Origin: Flavobacteriales bacterium
Lineage (GTDB): Bacteria > Bacteroidota > Bacteroidia > Flavobacteriales_E > Vicingaceae
Assembly (NCBI GenBank): GCA_016763135.1
Contig: JAESUI010000041.1
Coordinates: 1 to 13,774 of the forward strand
Direction: 5' to 3'
DNA: 13,774 nt
Positions 1 through 7,935 of this stretch are shown here, piece after piece. The translations under genes were made by a program, and so were the position numbers. Under the pieces are notes generated by a model that saw only the letters and a list, made by a program, of their open reading frames with translations, had not been told where the DNA came from and searched no databases. Position 1 is the first letter of the stretch. Each line of letters starts with the position of its first letter.

Positions 1-663
1 AGTTGCTCCAGAATAATTATCAACCAATGACTGTCCTTCTTCTAAACTAGTGTTCGTCCATACCTCACCTATCATTTTAGTAGGATAAGCAAAGAACAAG
101 AATGCTCTTGTTACAAAGGCAATATTCAATACGTTCATTCCAGTCCCTCCAAACACTTCTTTCCCAATAACAACGGCAAATACTACCGCTACAGCCAACA
201 TTGCCCATGGAATATCTACAGGTACAATTAAGGGTATAAGCATACCCGAAACTAAAAACCCTTCTTGTATAGGGTGCTTATTAATCGCACAAAAAATAAA
301 TTCTACTCCAAGCCCTACACCGTAAGAAATTATCACTAATGGCAATACTTTCATTGCTCCAAATAAGAATTTATCCCAAAACATATCACATACGTGATTA
401 GTAGATAAACATTCTCCCAATGCTAAAAAATGTTGATGCCCTGTATTGTATATCCCAAACAATAAACAAGGGATTAAAGCCAATACCACAATAATCATGG
501 TTCGTTTTAAATCTACACTATCTCTAATGTGTACTCCTGATTTGTTTGTGTGTCCTGGAACAAACAAAAAAGTATAGGTTCCGTCCCAAACCGCATAAGC
601 TAAAGGGAACTTCCCATCGCTTTTTGGTTTAAATTTTTGTAATAATTTTTCTAATGCTTTCAT
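1..663 (-). CDS. nqrB: Na+-translocating NADH:quinone reductase subunit B (partial, N-terminal 221 residues)
   Basis: NqrB is an integral membrane subunit of the Na+-NQR complex, which oxidises NADH, reduces quinone and pumps Na+ out of the cell. I translated the strand by hand. The start is ATG at 663 (MKALEKLLQKFKPKSDG), and the frame stays open to the left edge. Family-typical stretches are visible: KRTMIIVVLALIPCLLFGIYNTG (about residues 53-75, first membrane span), HPIQEGFLVSGMLIPLIVP, and GGTGMNVLNIAFVTRAFLFFAYP. The window happens to end at SGAT. In known NqrB proteins the Thr of this motif carries covalently bound FMN through a phosphoester bond; here it would be Thr221. The gene follows nqrA by 22 bp on the same strand, so the two are co-transcribed. 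No Shine-Dalgarno sequence precedes the start. The C-terminal part and the remaining nqr genes lie outside the window. Confidence 0.96.
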   Translation of the reverse strand, partial: MKALEKLLQKFKPKSDGKFPLAYAVWDGTYTFLFVPGHTNKSGVHIRDSVDLKRTMIIVVLALIPCLLFGIYNTGHQHFLALGECLSTNHVCDMFWDKFLFGAMKVLPLVIISYGVGLGVEFIFCAINKHPIQEGFLVSGMLIPLIVPVDIPWAMLAVAVVFAVVIGKEVFGGTGMNVLNIAFVTRAFLFFAYPTKMIGEVWTNTSLEEGQSLVDNYSGAT

Positions 664-685
664 CTATCTTAATCTATTTAAGGAT

Positions 686-2038
686 TTAGCTCGTTTCTTC
701 TCTTACTAAATCTAAAGCGTCTCTTACAATTTTTTGAGTTTCTATTTTTGAAGTACAACCAAATTCGCATAACGCAAAATCTTCTGGTGCAACCTCATAA
801 ACTCCTAAGTTCTCCATCAAATCAATATCTTGTGTAATCATTGATTTTACTAAATGAACTGGATAAATATTCATTGGAAATACTTTTTCATATTCACCAG
901 CCATTACAAACGCTCTTTCTTCACCATTCATATTGGCATCTAAATCTCGTTCTTTATTTGGTGATAAAAATGAGAATGAAGTTCTTGATAAACTTTTACC
1001 CGTAAACCCTAAGAATGGTAACCACCCCATAAACCTGTTGTCTCCACCAGCTGGAATTACCGTTAACTGGTAATTGTAAAAACCTAAGTATCCATTTTCT
1101 GGCACCTCAGTTCCTGTTAGAGGGTTTCCACTAATACATCTTCCTCCCTCTTCTACATTTCCTTTTAATATATCTCCAATATTAGCTCCTAATACCGTTT
1201 TTACATATTTAGGAGCTGTTACTTTAGAACCTGTAACAGCTATTGTTCTTGAAGCATCAAATTTTCCTTCTTTAAATAATCTTCCTATTGTTAATACATC
1301 TAACGCATTCAACACCCAAACAACTTCTCCTTTATTAACAGGGTCTATATGGTGCATTTGAATTCCAACATTACCTGCAGGGTGCGGTCCTGAAATTTTA
1401 TTTATCTGAACATTTTTAGCTCCTGTAAATGCCTCGTCAGCATTTGCGTTACCAGTAATATTTAAATGAACTGTTCCTGAAGTTAATTTTACTAAAGCAT
1501 CTAATCCAACTTGTAAATTAGCACCTTCTCCATGCGCAATAAAACCATAATCTGGTGCCAATGGGGCCGAATCAAAAGCAGTTACATGAATTGCTTTTGG
1601 TGTATCCATAGGATTAGCAACAACATCATATGGTCGTTGACGTATAAAAGGCCAAACTCCACTTTTCAACATATTGCCTAAAATATCTTCTTTAGACATT
1701 GTGCTTGGGTCACCTTGTTTAAAAGTTTCATAAGTATTAGCACCATCGGCTTTTACCTTAACTTCTAATATTTTTCTTTTTTCTCCTCTGTTTATTTCTG
1801 TTACTTCACCACTAATCGGAGAAGTAAATAAAATCCTATCATTTCCTTTATCGAAAAAAATTGAAGAACCAGCTTTCACTTTGTCTCCAACCTTTACAGA
1901 TAGTTTTGGAATCAATCCAGGAAAATCAGTAGGTTTTAAAACAACATCAGAAGTAGAAACAGGATTAGCGTAAAGTTTTTCGGCAGAACCTTTTAACTTA
2001 ATGTTTACGCCTTTACGAATTTTTACGTCTTTTGACAT
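686..2038 (-). CDS. nqrA: Na+-translocating NADH:quinone reductase subunit A
   Basis: NqrA is the peripheral cytoplasmic subunit of Na+-NQR and has been implicated in quinone binding. The 450-aa product is about the normal family length. It opens with the typical NqrA/RnfC-like N-terminus (IRKGVNIKLKGSAEK, residues 7-21), followed by a biotinyl/lipoyl-like half-barrel (LIPKLSVKVGDKVKAG to SPISGEVTEINRG, roughly residues 42-85). The C-terminal region carries the conserved GVYEVAPEDFALCEFGC segment (about residues 414-430). There are no membrane spans, as expected. It is the first gene of the operon: a TTTG-N18-TACTTTTG promoter lies 27-56 bp upstream and nqrB follows after 22 bp. The ATG at 2038 fits both the homologous N-terminus and the promoter spacing. 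NqrA belongs with subunits B-F, so nqrC-F are expected to the left of the window. Confidence 0.97.
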   Translation of the reverse strand: MSKDVKIRKGVNIKLKGSAEKLYANPVSTSDVVLKPTDFPGLIPKLSVKVGDKVKAGSSIFFDKGNDRILFTSPISGEVTEINRGEKRKILEVKVKADGANTYETFKQGDPSTMSKEDILGNMLKSGVWPFIRQRPYDVVANPMDTPKAIHVTAFDSAPLAPDYGFIAHGEGANLQVGLDALVKLTSGTVHLNITGNANADEAFTGAKNVQINKISGPHPAGNVGIQMHHIDPVNKGEVVWVLNALDVLTIGRLFKEGKFDASRTIAVTGSKVTAPKYVKTVLGANIGDILKGNVEEGGRCISGNPLTGTEVPENGYLGFYNYQLTVIPAGGDNRFMGWLPFLGFTGKSLSRTSFSFLSPNKERDLDANMNGEERAFVMAGEYEKVFPMNIYPVHLVKSMITQDIDLMENLGVYEVAPEDFALCEFGCTSKIETQKIVRDALDLVREETS

Positions 2039-2064
2039 ATATTTATTTTTGTGGAATAAGATAA

Positions 2065-2094
2065 CAAAAGTATAAAATTGAATGATGTTTCAAA
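2065..2094 (-). promoter_or_regulatory. Bacteroidota-type promoter of the nqr operon
   Basis: Read on the minus strand, a TTTG (-33 element, positions 2094-2091) is followed after 18 nt by TACTTTTG (2072-2065). The second box is an exact match to the Bacteroidota -7 consensus TAnnTTTG, and the spacing lies within the usual 17-23 nt. Transcription would begin around 2058, giving a leader of about 20 nt before the nqrA ATG at 2038. This is the best two-box promoter in the window. The match is seen directly; activity is inferred. Confidence 0.75.
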
Positions 2095-2155
2095 GTAAAA
2101 TAAAAAGAATTTGTAAGATTTTAGATTGGCATCTATATTGCTGAGTTCAATATCG

Positions 2156-2163
2156 TAATTTTA
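2156..2163 (+). promoter_or_regulatory. Possible weak -7 box for the Plug gene
   Basis: TAATTTTA matches the Bacteroidota TAnnTTTG box except for the last base and lies 19 nt before the ATG at 2183, the same distance as in the other units here. The nearest upstream TTG (2138-2140) is 15 nt away, slightly short. No better candidate was found in 2100-2182, so this is the most likely promoter but only a tentative one. Confidence 0.3.
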
Positions 2164-2182
2164 CCTATAAATATTATTCTTA

Positions 2183-3517
2183 ATGAACATCTACCACATA
2201 CGATTTACCACCATTTCTACTATTGTATTAGGACTCATTTTTACACTGTGTAGTTCTCATCAATTTATTAATAATGATGACGATGATTATGCAGTAGAAA
2301 ACTATATGCGCTATGATGATTACACTTACGATGATAGTATAAAGACAGTGCTTCTTTTTAATACTAGAAATGAAATGAGCTACCCTATTATTGGTTTAAA
2401 TGGTGGCGAGACTATTAAACTAAGTTTTGACGATTTAAGAAGAGATAATAGGGTGTATAATTTTACTGTAATTCATTGCAATGCAAATTGGGAACCTTCT
2501 GACCTAGCCCAAAACGAATACATTGATGGTTTTTTTGAAGATGAACTCTTCGATTTTAAATACTCCAACAATACCGACCTATACTATACACACTATAACG
2601 TCACTTTCCCTAATCAAAATATGAAATTGACCAAATCAGGTAATTACATTATTAAGGTATATAAAGTGAATGATAAGAACCATCCTATTTTAACTAAACG
2701 GTTTATGGTTTTTGAAAGCAATGTTGCTATTACCATGAACATCAAAAGAGCAACTGATGTAAACGAAAGCTACTACAGACAAGAAATTGATTTTAAAATA
2801 AATCATGATGGTTACGATATTAAAGATCCTTTTGGGAGATTGAATATCGTGCTTATGCAAAACTACCGTTGGGACAATGCCATTACTGGATTAAAACCAA
2901 AATTTATTAATGACACTGAACTGAACTATGATTTTAATAACAGTGAAAATGTTTTTGATGCCAATAACGAATTTAGAGAGTTTGATATAAAGAGCATTAA
3001 ATACCAAACCATACGTGTTAAACAGATTAAATTTGAGGTGTACGACAAAATGCAACACATCTATTTATTAGATGATGAAAGACGCTCTTATAAGCAGTAC
3101 TACTCTCAATCAGATTTAAACGGAAACTTTTTAATTAAAAGAAATGAAGGACAAGACAGCGAAATTGAAGCTGATTATGTGAAAGTTCATTTTAGACTAC
3201 CTTACTCCCCTCCTTTACAAAATGGTAATCTTTATTTGTTTGGTAAATTTTCTGATTGGAAATTTAAAGAAGAATTAAAGTTAGATTATGACACCTTAAA
3301 CCAACGATACGAAAAAGAAGTATTATTAAAACAAGGCTATTATAATTACTTGTATTGTTTTGTAAAAGATGGGTCTAAAAATGTTGGTGATTTATCTATC
3401 GTAGAAGGCTCACATTACGAAACCAAAAATGAATACACCATTTTAGTTTACCATAGAGAGCTTAATGAGGATTTCGATAAGCTTGTAGGTTTTGCTACTG
3501 CAACAAATGAGAATTAA
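2183..3517 (+). CDS. Type IX secretion system Plug-like protein (DUF5103 family)
   Basis: This 444-aa protein resembles the DUF5103 family, whose Flavobacterium member was found as the periplasmic Plug that closes the SprA translocon of the type IX secretion system. Residues 1-24 form a Sec-type signal peptide with a hydrophobic core (TIVLGLIFTLC); FTLC is a poor lipobox, so a lipoprotein is unlikely. A very acidic stretch follows (DDDDY, residues 32-36). The family core runs from about residue 54: SYPIIGLNGGETIKLSFDDL, then VIHCNANWEPSDL (97-109) and LMQNYRWDNAITGLKP (224-239), then NNEFREFDIKSI (261-272). Residues 345-395 (NLYLFGKFSDW to GYYNYLYCFVKDG) look like an E-set/CBM48-like beta domain. 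The start is set by the signal peptide. The gene is divergent from nqrA and overlaps the next gene by one base (TAATG). T9SS structural genes such as sprA and porLMN are not in view. Confidence 0.85.
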   Translation: MNIYHIRFTTISTIVLGLIFTLCSSHQFINNDDDDYAVENYMRYDDYTYDDSIKTVLLFNTRNEMSYPIIGLNGGETIKLSFDDLRRDNRVYNFTVIHCNANWEPSDLAQNEYIDGFFEDELFDFKYSNNTDLYYTHYNVTFPNQNMKLTKSGNYIIKVYKVNDKNHPILTKRFMVFESNVAITMNIKRATDVNESYYRQEIDFKINHDGYDIKDPFGRLNIVLMQNYRWDNAITGLKPKFINDTELNYDFNNSENVFDANNEFREFDIKSIKYQTIRVKQIKFEVYDKMQHIYLLDDERRSYKQYYSQSDLNGNFLIKRNEGQDSEIEADYVKVHFRLPYSPPLQNGNLYLFGKFSDWKFKEELKLDYDTLNQRYEKEVLLKQGYYNYLYCFVKDGSKNVGDLSIVEGSHYETKNEYTILVYHRELNEDFDKLVGFATATNEN

Positions 3518-4179
3518 TGGAACATAAATTATCTATAAGGGAGGGTGTATCATTTGAAGAACTTCAAACCGAAATAGAAAATGGCGGTCGCTTTATTATC
3601 TACCAATATTGCATATCAATATTCTTTGCTATTACTTTGAATCGGTTGTCACCAGCAATATTCATTTTAGCAAAAGAGGACAGTACTAAATTTAAAAGCA
3701 AATACAATTCACTTTCTTCTATTTTTGGGTGGTGGGGATTACCGTGGGGACCAATTCATTCTATCAAAAGTATTAGAAATAACAACCAAGGTGGAATTGA
3801 TGTTACCAAAGACATTATGCTTAATATTAATAAAACATCTTTTGAATCACGAGTAGTAACAATTGAAGAAATGGATACCATGTTCTCAAAACCTTCTAAA
3901 TCGGATTTAAAAGAATTTACAAAAGTAGCAAACAAACTAAAAGAAGGTATTAACATTCAAGAACTCTATGTTGGTCTTTTTATCAATACAGATGAATATG
4001 TCGAACCATATTACATGCTAGCTATTTCTGGAAAATCAACTTTCGACACTAATTCAGAAGAAGTCAAAAAAGCACTATACACTCGGTTTAGAAAACATGT
4101 AGTATTCGAATACCTTAATCTTTCTGAAACAGATGATATCACATCAAAAATGATTGAGCAAGGCGTAAAGTTGATATAA
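3517..4179 (+). CDS. Uncharacterised 220-aa protein with GWWGLPWGPI motif
   Basis: I cannot assign a function. Visible features are a short N-terminal extension, then GGRFIIYQYCISIFFAITL (residues 23-41), which is hydrophobic enough to be a membrane-associated segment. The striking motif GWWGLPWGPI is at residues 71-80, closely followed by GGIDVT (92-97). The C-terminal half is hydrophilic and alpha/beta-like (residues 105-220). I recall similar GRFxxYQYCIS...GWWGxPWGPI proteins annotated as hypothetical in various bacteria, but no role comes with them. The ATG shares its A with the TAA stop of the Plug gene (TAATG), so translation is probably coupled and the two are one transcript. There is no signal peptide. 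Its stop codon lies 3 bp from the stop of the convergent TolC-family gene. Codon use and base composition match the neighbours. Confidence 0.8.
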   Translation: MEHKLSIREGVSFEELQTEIENGGRFIIYQYCISIFFAITLNRLSPAIFILAKEDSTKFKSKYNSLSSIFGWWGLPWGPIHSIKSIRNNNQGGIDVTKDIMLNINKTSFESRVVTIEEMDTMFSKPSKSDLKEFTKVANKLKEGINIQELYVGLFINTDEYVEPYYMLAISGKSTFDTNSEEVKKALYTRFRKHVVFEYLNLSETDDITSKMIEQGVKLI

Positions 4180-4182
4180 CTA

Positions 4183-5514
4183 TTACTCCGCTATAAACGG
4201 AACTCCAAAGTAAAATTCTAACACCTTAAGTTTAAACATAAAATCGTACTTACTCTGTATGAGTTGTGATTGTGCGTTTACCAAGTTATTTTTAGTTTGG
4301 TTAAAATCAAACGAATTAATCGCTCCTACAGAAAAACGTTCTTGCGCATAATCAAAAGCTTTAGATTGTGCCTCAACAGAAGTAGTAGCTGCATCATAAG
4401 ATTTAGACGAAGCTTGAGCATCTGTATAAGCTGTTTGTATCGTTTCTCTTAAACGTAAGCGTTCACTCTCTAAATTATACTGTATCTTTTGGTAATTAAC
4501 TTTAGACTTATTTACATTACTCCTAAACTGGTAACGATTAAAAATTGGTATGTTCAAGGATAAATTAATTGATTGTCCAAAATTATCATCAAGCTGGTCA
4601 CTAAATAAAAATGGAGTAACATCTACTGAACTTTGTCTGTGTTGGTAAGCAGTATTCATTCCAAAACTTAATACTAAAGAAGGATAGAAATTAGCTCTTG
4701 CTATTTTAATGCTTTTTTCAGCACTTAAAATATTCAATTCTGCTAATTTAATTTCAGGGAAAGTTGAATTTGCTTTATCATAGATAGCTGTAATGCTATT
4801 CCCTAATATTACTTGATTTTCTACATCAACACTTACATCTGCAACATTAATACTCATAGCTTCTAACTGAAGCATTTGAGCCAATCGTAATTTAGAAATA
4901 GTTAAGGTATTTTGTGCTACAATTAAACTTTGATTATCCGCAGCCAATGTAGATTTAATGTTTAACAAATCTCCTTGTGGCAATACACCTGCATCAACTA
5001 ATTGCCCTACTCGCTTTACTTCATTCTCACTTATTGCTATTTGAGATTCAGCTACTTTAAGTTGTTCTTGAGCAAACAAAATCTGCAAGTAAGAGTTTAC
5101 CACATTTAATGAGATGTCATTCCTCATTTTTAAGATAGCAGCATCTTGTACCTCCACTCCTATTTTAGCTTGTTTTAGCGTATGTACATTAGCAAAACCG
5201 TCAAATAAATTTACTGAAGAGTTAATACTAAAACGATTCGACCTAAAATCGGCAGGTATTCTTGCCCCAGAAACACCAATAGATGAACCAAAATTATAAC
5301 TCTGTGTTGCACTTGCATTTAAATTAGGTGCAAAATTCCATTTAGCTGCTTTCACATCTTCTATGGAAATAACTTTATCTAATTCCGATTGCTTTACAGA
5401 AATATTATTTTCCAAAGCGTAATCAACACATTCTTTTAAGGTCCATACTTTTGCATCTTGAGCATTAACGCTACTCAAAAAACCTATAGCCACTACTAAT
5501 ATTAGATTTCTCAT
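4183..5514 (-). CDS. TolC-family outer-membrane efflux protein
   Basis: This is the outer-membrane channel of a tripartite exporter, forming the trimeric exit duct with the membrane fusion protein encoded just upstream. I place the start at the ATG at 5514. It gives a clean signal peptide (MRNLILVVAIGFLSSVNAQ, cleavage near Ala18) and begins 4 bp after the stop of the preceding gene. An in-frame ATG at 5547 would add a basic 11-residue extension (MMKTRKRKIKS) that spoils the signal peptide. The mature part starts with WTLKECVDYALENNISVKQ, the standard opening of the outer-membrane efflux protein domain. It contains two long helical repeats, and the second has typical segments such as PSLVLSFGMNTAYQ and LNIPIFNRYQ. 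The length of 443 aa is normal for the family. It is the last gene of the five-gene operon and converges on the 220-aa protein gene. Confidence 0.92.
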   Translation of the reverse strand: MRNLILVVAIGFLSSVNAQDAKVWTLKECVDYALENNISVKQSELDKVISIEDVKAAKWNFAPNLNASATQSYNFGSSIGVSGARIPADFRSNRFSINSSVNLFDGFANVHTLKQAKIGVEVQDAAILKMRNDISLNVVNSYLQILFAQEQLKVAESQIAISENEVKRVGQLVDAGVLPQGDLLNIKSTLAADNQSLIVAQNTLTISKLRLAQMLQLEAMSINVADVSVDVENQVILGNSITAIYDKANSTFPEIKLAELNILSAEKSIKIARANFYPSLVLSFGMNTAYQHRQSSVDVTPFLFSDQLDDNFGQSINLSLNIPIFNRYQFRSNVNKSKVNYQKIQYNLESERLRLRETIQTAYTDAQASSKSYDAATTSVEAQSKAFDYAQERFSVGAINSFDFNQTKNNLVNAQSQLIQSKYDFMFKLKVLEFYFGVPFIAE

Positions 5515-5518
5515 ACTC

Positions 5519-6649
5519 TTAATCTTTCTTTTTCTTGTCTTCATCACCCTTTTTCTTTAATGGTTCTGTAATGTTCCAAACTTTCACTTTATCCTTTTCG
5601 GTTAATCCTTCTATAATTTCTACCATAATACCATCAGAAATACCCAATTCAACATCTCTTCTTTCAAAATCTTGGTCACCTAATTCTAGTTCAACAAAAG
5701 GTTCTTCTGTTTCTTCATCAAACTGAACCAATGCTTCTTTTATTGCTAAAATATTTTTCTTTTCTCCAATAACAATAGTTGCATTAGCACTGTATCCTGC
5801 TCTCACAAAAAAGTTTGAATCAAGCTCTACATTTGCTTCGATTTTAAATTGTACAGCTCCTTGTTCTTCTATTCCTTGAGGAGCGATAAAACGAAGTTTA
5901 GCATCAAAAGTTTTGTCATTTATTGCTCCTAAACTAATACTCAATGGCATTCCCATTGTAAGCTTAGCTACTTCAGCTTCATCAACCTGACCTTCAAAAA
6001 TCATATCCGTTAAATCAGCAATTGTTGCTACAGTAGTTCCTGGATTAAAGTTATTACTTTCTATTACTTGATCCCCTTTTTTAACAGGAACAGTTAATAC
6101 AGTACCTGAAACGGTAGCTCTAATATTGGTATTTGTTGCCCCCTTTCCAGCAGTACCCAGTTTAATAATTTTTAAATCATTTTCAGCATTTATCAATTCT
6201 TGTTTTGCTTGGTTAAACCTCAATTCTATGGCAATAAAATCTTGATTAGAAATAATGCCTTTATCATATAACTTCTTGTTTCTTTCAAAATCGATTTCAC
6301 TATTTTTCATCACTATTTTAGCATTATTTACACGTCCTGTGGCACTATTTAAAGCTTGCTCGTTAGGAACCACTTTGATTTTTGCAATTAAATCACCCGT
6401 CTTAATTATCTCTCCTTCTTTCACAAAAACCTCTTCTATAATTCCAGAAATTTGAGGTTTAATCTCTACCTGATCTTCAGGTACTACTTTCCCTGTTGCT
6501 ACTGTCTTTTTCTCAATAGTTGTCCTTACTGGATTTTCAGATTCATACTTAATCGGATCTTGATTATTCGTAGATATAAAGAAACTTGTTGCATAAATCA
6601 CTCCTAAAACGAGTCCTATAATTAAGATGTATTTAAATACTTTTTTCAT
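5519..6649 (-). CDS. Membrane fusion protein, MacA/HlyD type (efflux RND/ABC periplasmic adaptor)
   Basis: This periplasmic adaptor links the ABC permeases to the TolC-type channel. The 376-aa protein has a single N-terminal membrane anchor (YILIIGLVLGVIYATSFFI, residues 7-25). The first lipoyl half follows (VEIKPQISGIIEEVFVKEGEIIKTGDLIAKI, about 61-91, split here only by description). A helical hairpin spans about 95-160 (KLYDKGIISNQDF). The second lipoyl half is at about 175-210 (ATVSGTVLTVPVKKGDQV) and precedes a beta-barrel and membrane-proximal domain. The C-terminus is strongly charged (KKKGDEDKKKKD). The retained membrane anchor, the TATSFF-like N-terminus without a lipobox and the neighbouring MacB-like permeases favour a MacA-type adaptor over an RND adaptor. 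The ATG at 6649 lies 26 bp after the second permease gene. No promoter box is seen in that gap. Confidence 0.92.
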   Translation of the reverse strand: MKKVFKYILIIGLVLGVIYATSFFISTNNQDPIKYESENPVRTTIEKKTVATGKVVPEDQVEIKPQISGIIEEVFVKEGEIIKTGDLIAKIKVVPNEQALNSATGRVNNAKIVMKNSEIDFERNKKLYDKGIISNQDFIAIELRFNQAKQELINAENDLKIIKLGTAGKGATNTNIRATVSGTVLTVPVKKGDQVIESNNFNPGTTVATIADLTDMIFEGQVDEAEVAKLTMGMPLSISLGAINDKTFDAKLRFIAPQGIEEQGAVQFKIEANVELDSNFFVRAGYSANATIVIGEKKNILAIKEALVQFDEETEEPFVELELGDQDFERRDVELGISDGIMVEIIEGLTEKDKVKVWNITEPLKKKGDEDKKKKD

Positions 6650-6675
6650 GTTTTTATTTTATTTTCTAATTTTTA

Positions 6676-7935
6676 TTATTCTTCTCTTAATGCATCAATA
6701 GGCTTTATACTTACTGCCCTTTGCGCTGGTATTAATCCTATTAAAGTGCCTAAAACTACCATTATAAACAATGCTCCTAACACTAACGGAATTGGTACTG
6801 TAGGGTTGGTGTATGGAATGTCTGAGTCTTGAGTTAAAACATCTATACCCTTCAAAACAAAAGAGCCTAATACAATTCCAAATATTCCCGCAACCATTGT
6901 TAGAAATACCGATTCTAAAATAATTTGTCCTCTTACTTCACTTGGTGTTGCTCCTAAAGCCCTTCTCACTCCTAATTCTTTTGTACGCTCTTTAACAGAG
7001 ATTAGCAAAATGTTACCTATTCCTATAACTCCTGCAACAATTGTTGCTATCCCTACCACCATTGATAAAAATGTTAACCCTTTTGCAAAACCATTTATCT
7101 TATTAAAGATTTCTCCTAAATTAAATGACCCTAACGCTCGGTCATCTTCTGGAGATATTTTATGTATTTTTTTTAAAATATTTTTTACATCTCCCTCTAC
7201 TTTTATCACATCAGCATCATCATACGCAGCAATTGCTAACCAACCAACATCATCCCCTGTATTGTACAGCTTTCTAAATGTTGAAAATGGAATATTAATA
7301 TCTCCATCTTGAGCAAATCCTCCTCCCTCCTCAAATTTAGCAACCCCTATTACTCTAAAAAAAACATTATCAATTCTTATGTATTTACCTATTGGATCCT
7401 CATCTTTTTTAAAAAGTTCTTTTTTTGTTCGTTCACCTATTACACAAACCTTCCTATCTTCCTCTATATCTCCGTTATTGATAAACCGGCCACCAATGTA
7501 TATTTTTTGAGTAAAAATCTTTGACAATACAGGATAATCACCATAGACATTATAACTTCCTGTTCTCTGTCCATGCACAACACTTCCTGCGGCTCCACCA
7601 AAAGCCCCCTTAACAATTCTTGGAGCTATATATTGTATCTCAGGAATTCTTGTATTTAATACTTGGACATCTGTTAGTTTTAATTGAATTGGCCTTCCTG
7701 TTTTAAATCCTGCATAAGGAACACTTGTTTGTTGGGCCCAAGCAAACATACTATTCATTGCAACATCCGCAAATCGTTCTTCAAAACCATTATCCAACCC
7801 TTTTGCAGCGCCAGACAGAACGATATATATAAAGATACCCCATAATACACCTATTACGGTTATTATAGTTCTGGCTTTATTCTTTTGAATAGAGCCAAAT
7901 ATTTCTTGCCATGTATCTCTGTTAAATATTAACAT
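6676..7935 (-). CDS. ABC transporter permease, MacB/FtsX family (second of two paralogues)
   Basis: This is one of two related MacB-type permeases without a fused ATPase domain. Numbered from the ATG at 7935 (419 aa), it has TM1 at about residues 23-43 and a large extracytoplasmic MacB-PCD domain at about 45-285. Three C-terminal spans follow near 290-313, 338-362 and 382-403. The cytoplasmic coupling motif KERTKELGVRRALGATP is at 315-331, and the C-terminus is PAQRAVSIKPIDALREE. The frame also offers a GTG at 7938, but the ATG at 7935 gives a TGATG stop/start overlap with the upstream permease, and MLIFNRDTWQEIF aligns with MFNRDSWQEIF of the partner. In the MacB mechanism such permeases do not move substrate through the membrane; they transmit ATPase motion to the adaptor and channel. 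The substrate cannot be read from the sequence. Confidence 0.92.
   Translation of the reverse strand: MLIFNRDTWQEIFGSIQKNKARTIITVIGVLWGIFIYIVLSGAAKGLDNGFEERFADVAMNSMFAWAQQTSVPYAGFKTGRPIQLKLTDVQVLNTRIPEIQYIAPRIVKGAFGGAAGSVVHGQRTGSYNVYGDYPVLSKIFTQKIYIGGRFINNGDIEEDRKVCVIGERTKKELFKKDEDPIGKYIRIDNVFFRVIGVAKFEEGGGFAQDGDINIPFSTFRKLYNTGDDVGWLAIAAYDDADVIKVEGDVKNILKKIHKISPEDDRALGSFNLGEIFNKINGFAKGLTFLSMVVGIATIVAGVIGIGNILLISVKERTKELGVRRALGATPSEVRGQIILESVFLTMVAGIFGIVLGSFVLKGIDVLTQDSDIPYTNPTVPIPLVLGALFIMVVLGTLIGLIPAQRAVSIKPIDALREE

Noticed and set aside
7010..7312. A 100-codon plus-strand frame opposite the second permease.
   Set aside because: It is antisense to a well-supported conserved gene, its composition mirrors that gene's codons, and it has no recognisable domain. 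The same holds for the antisense frames at 10372-10683, 9572-9829 and 13374-13613.
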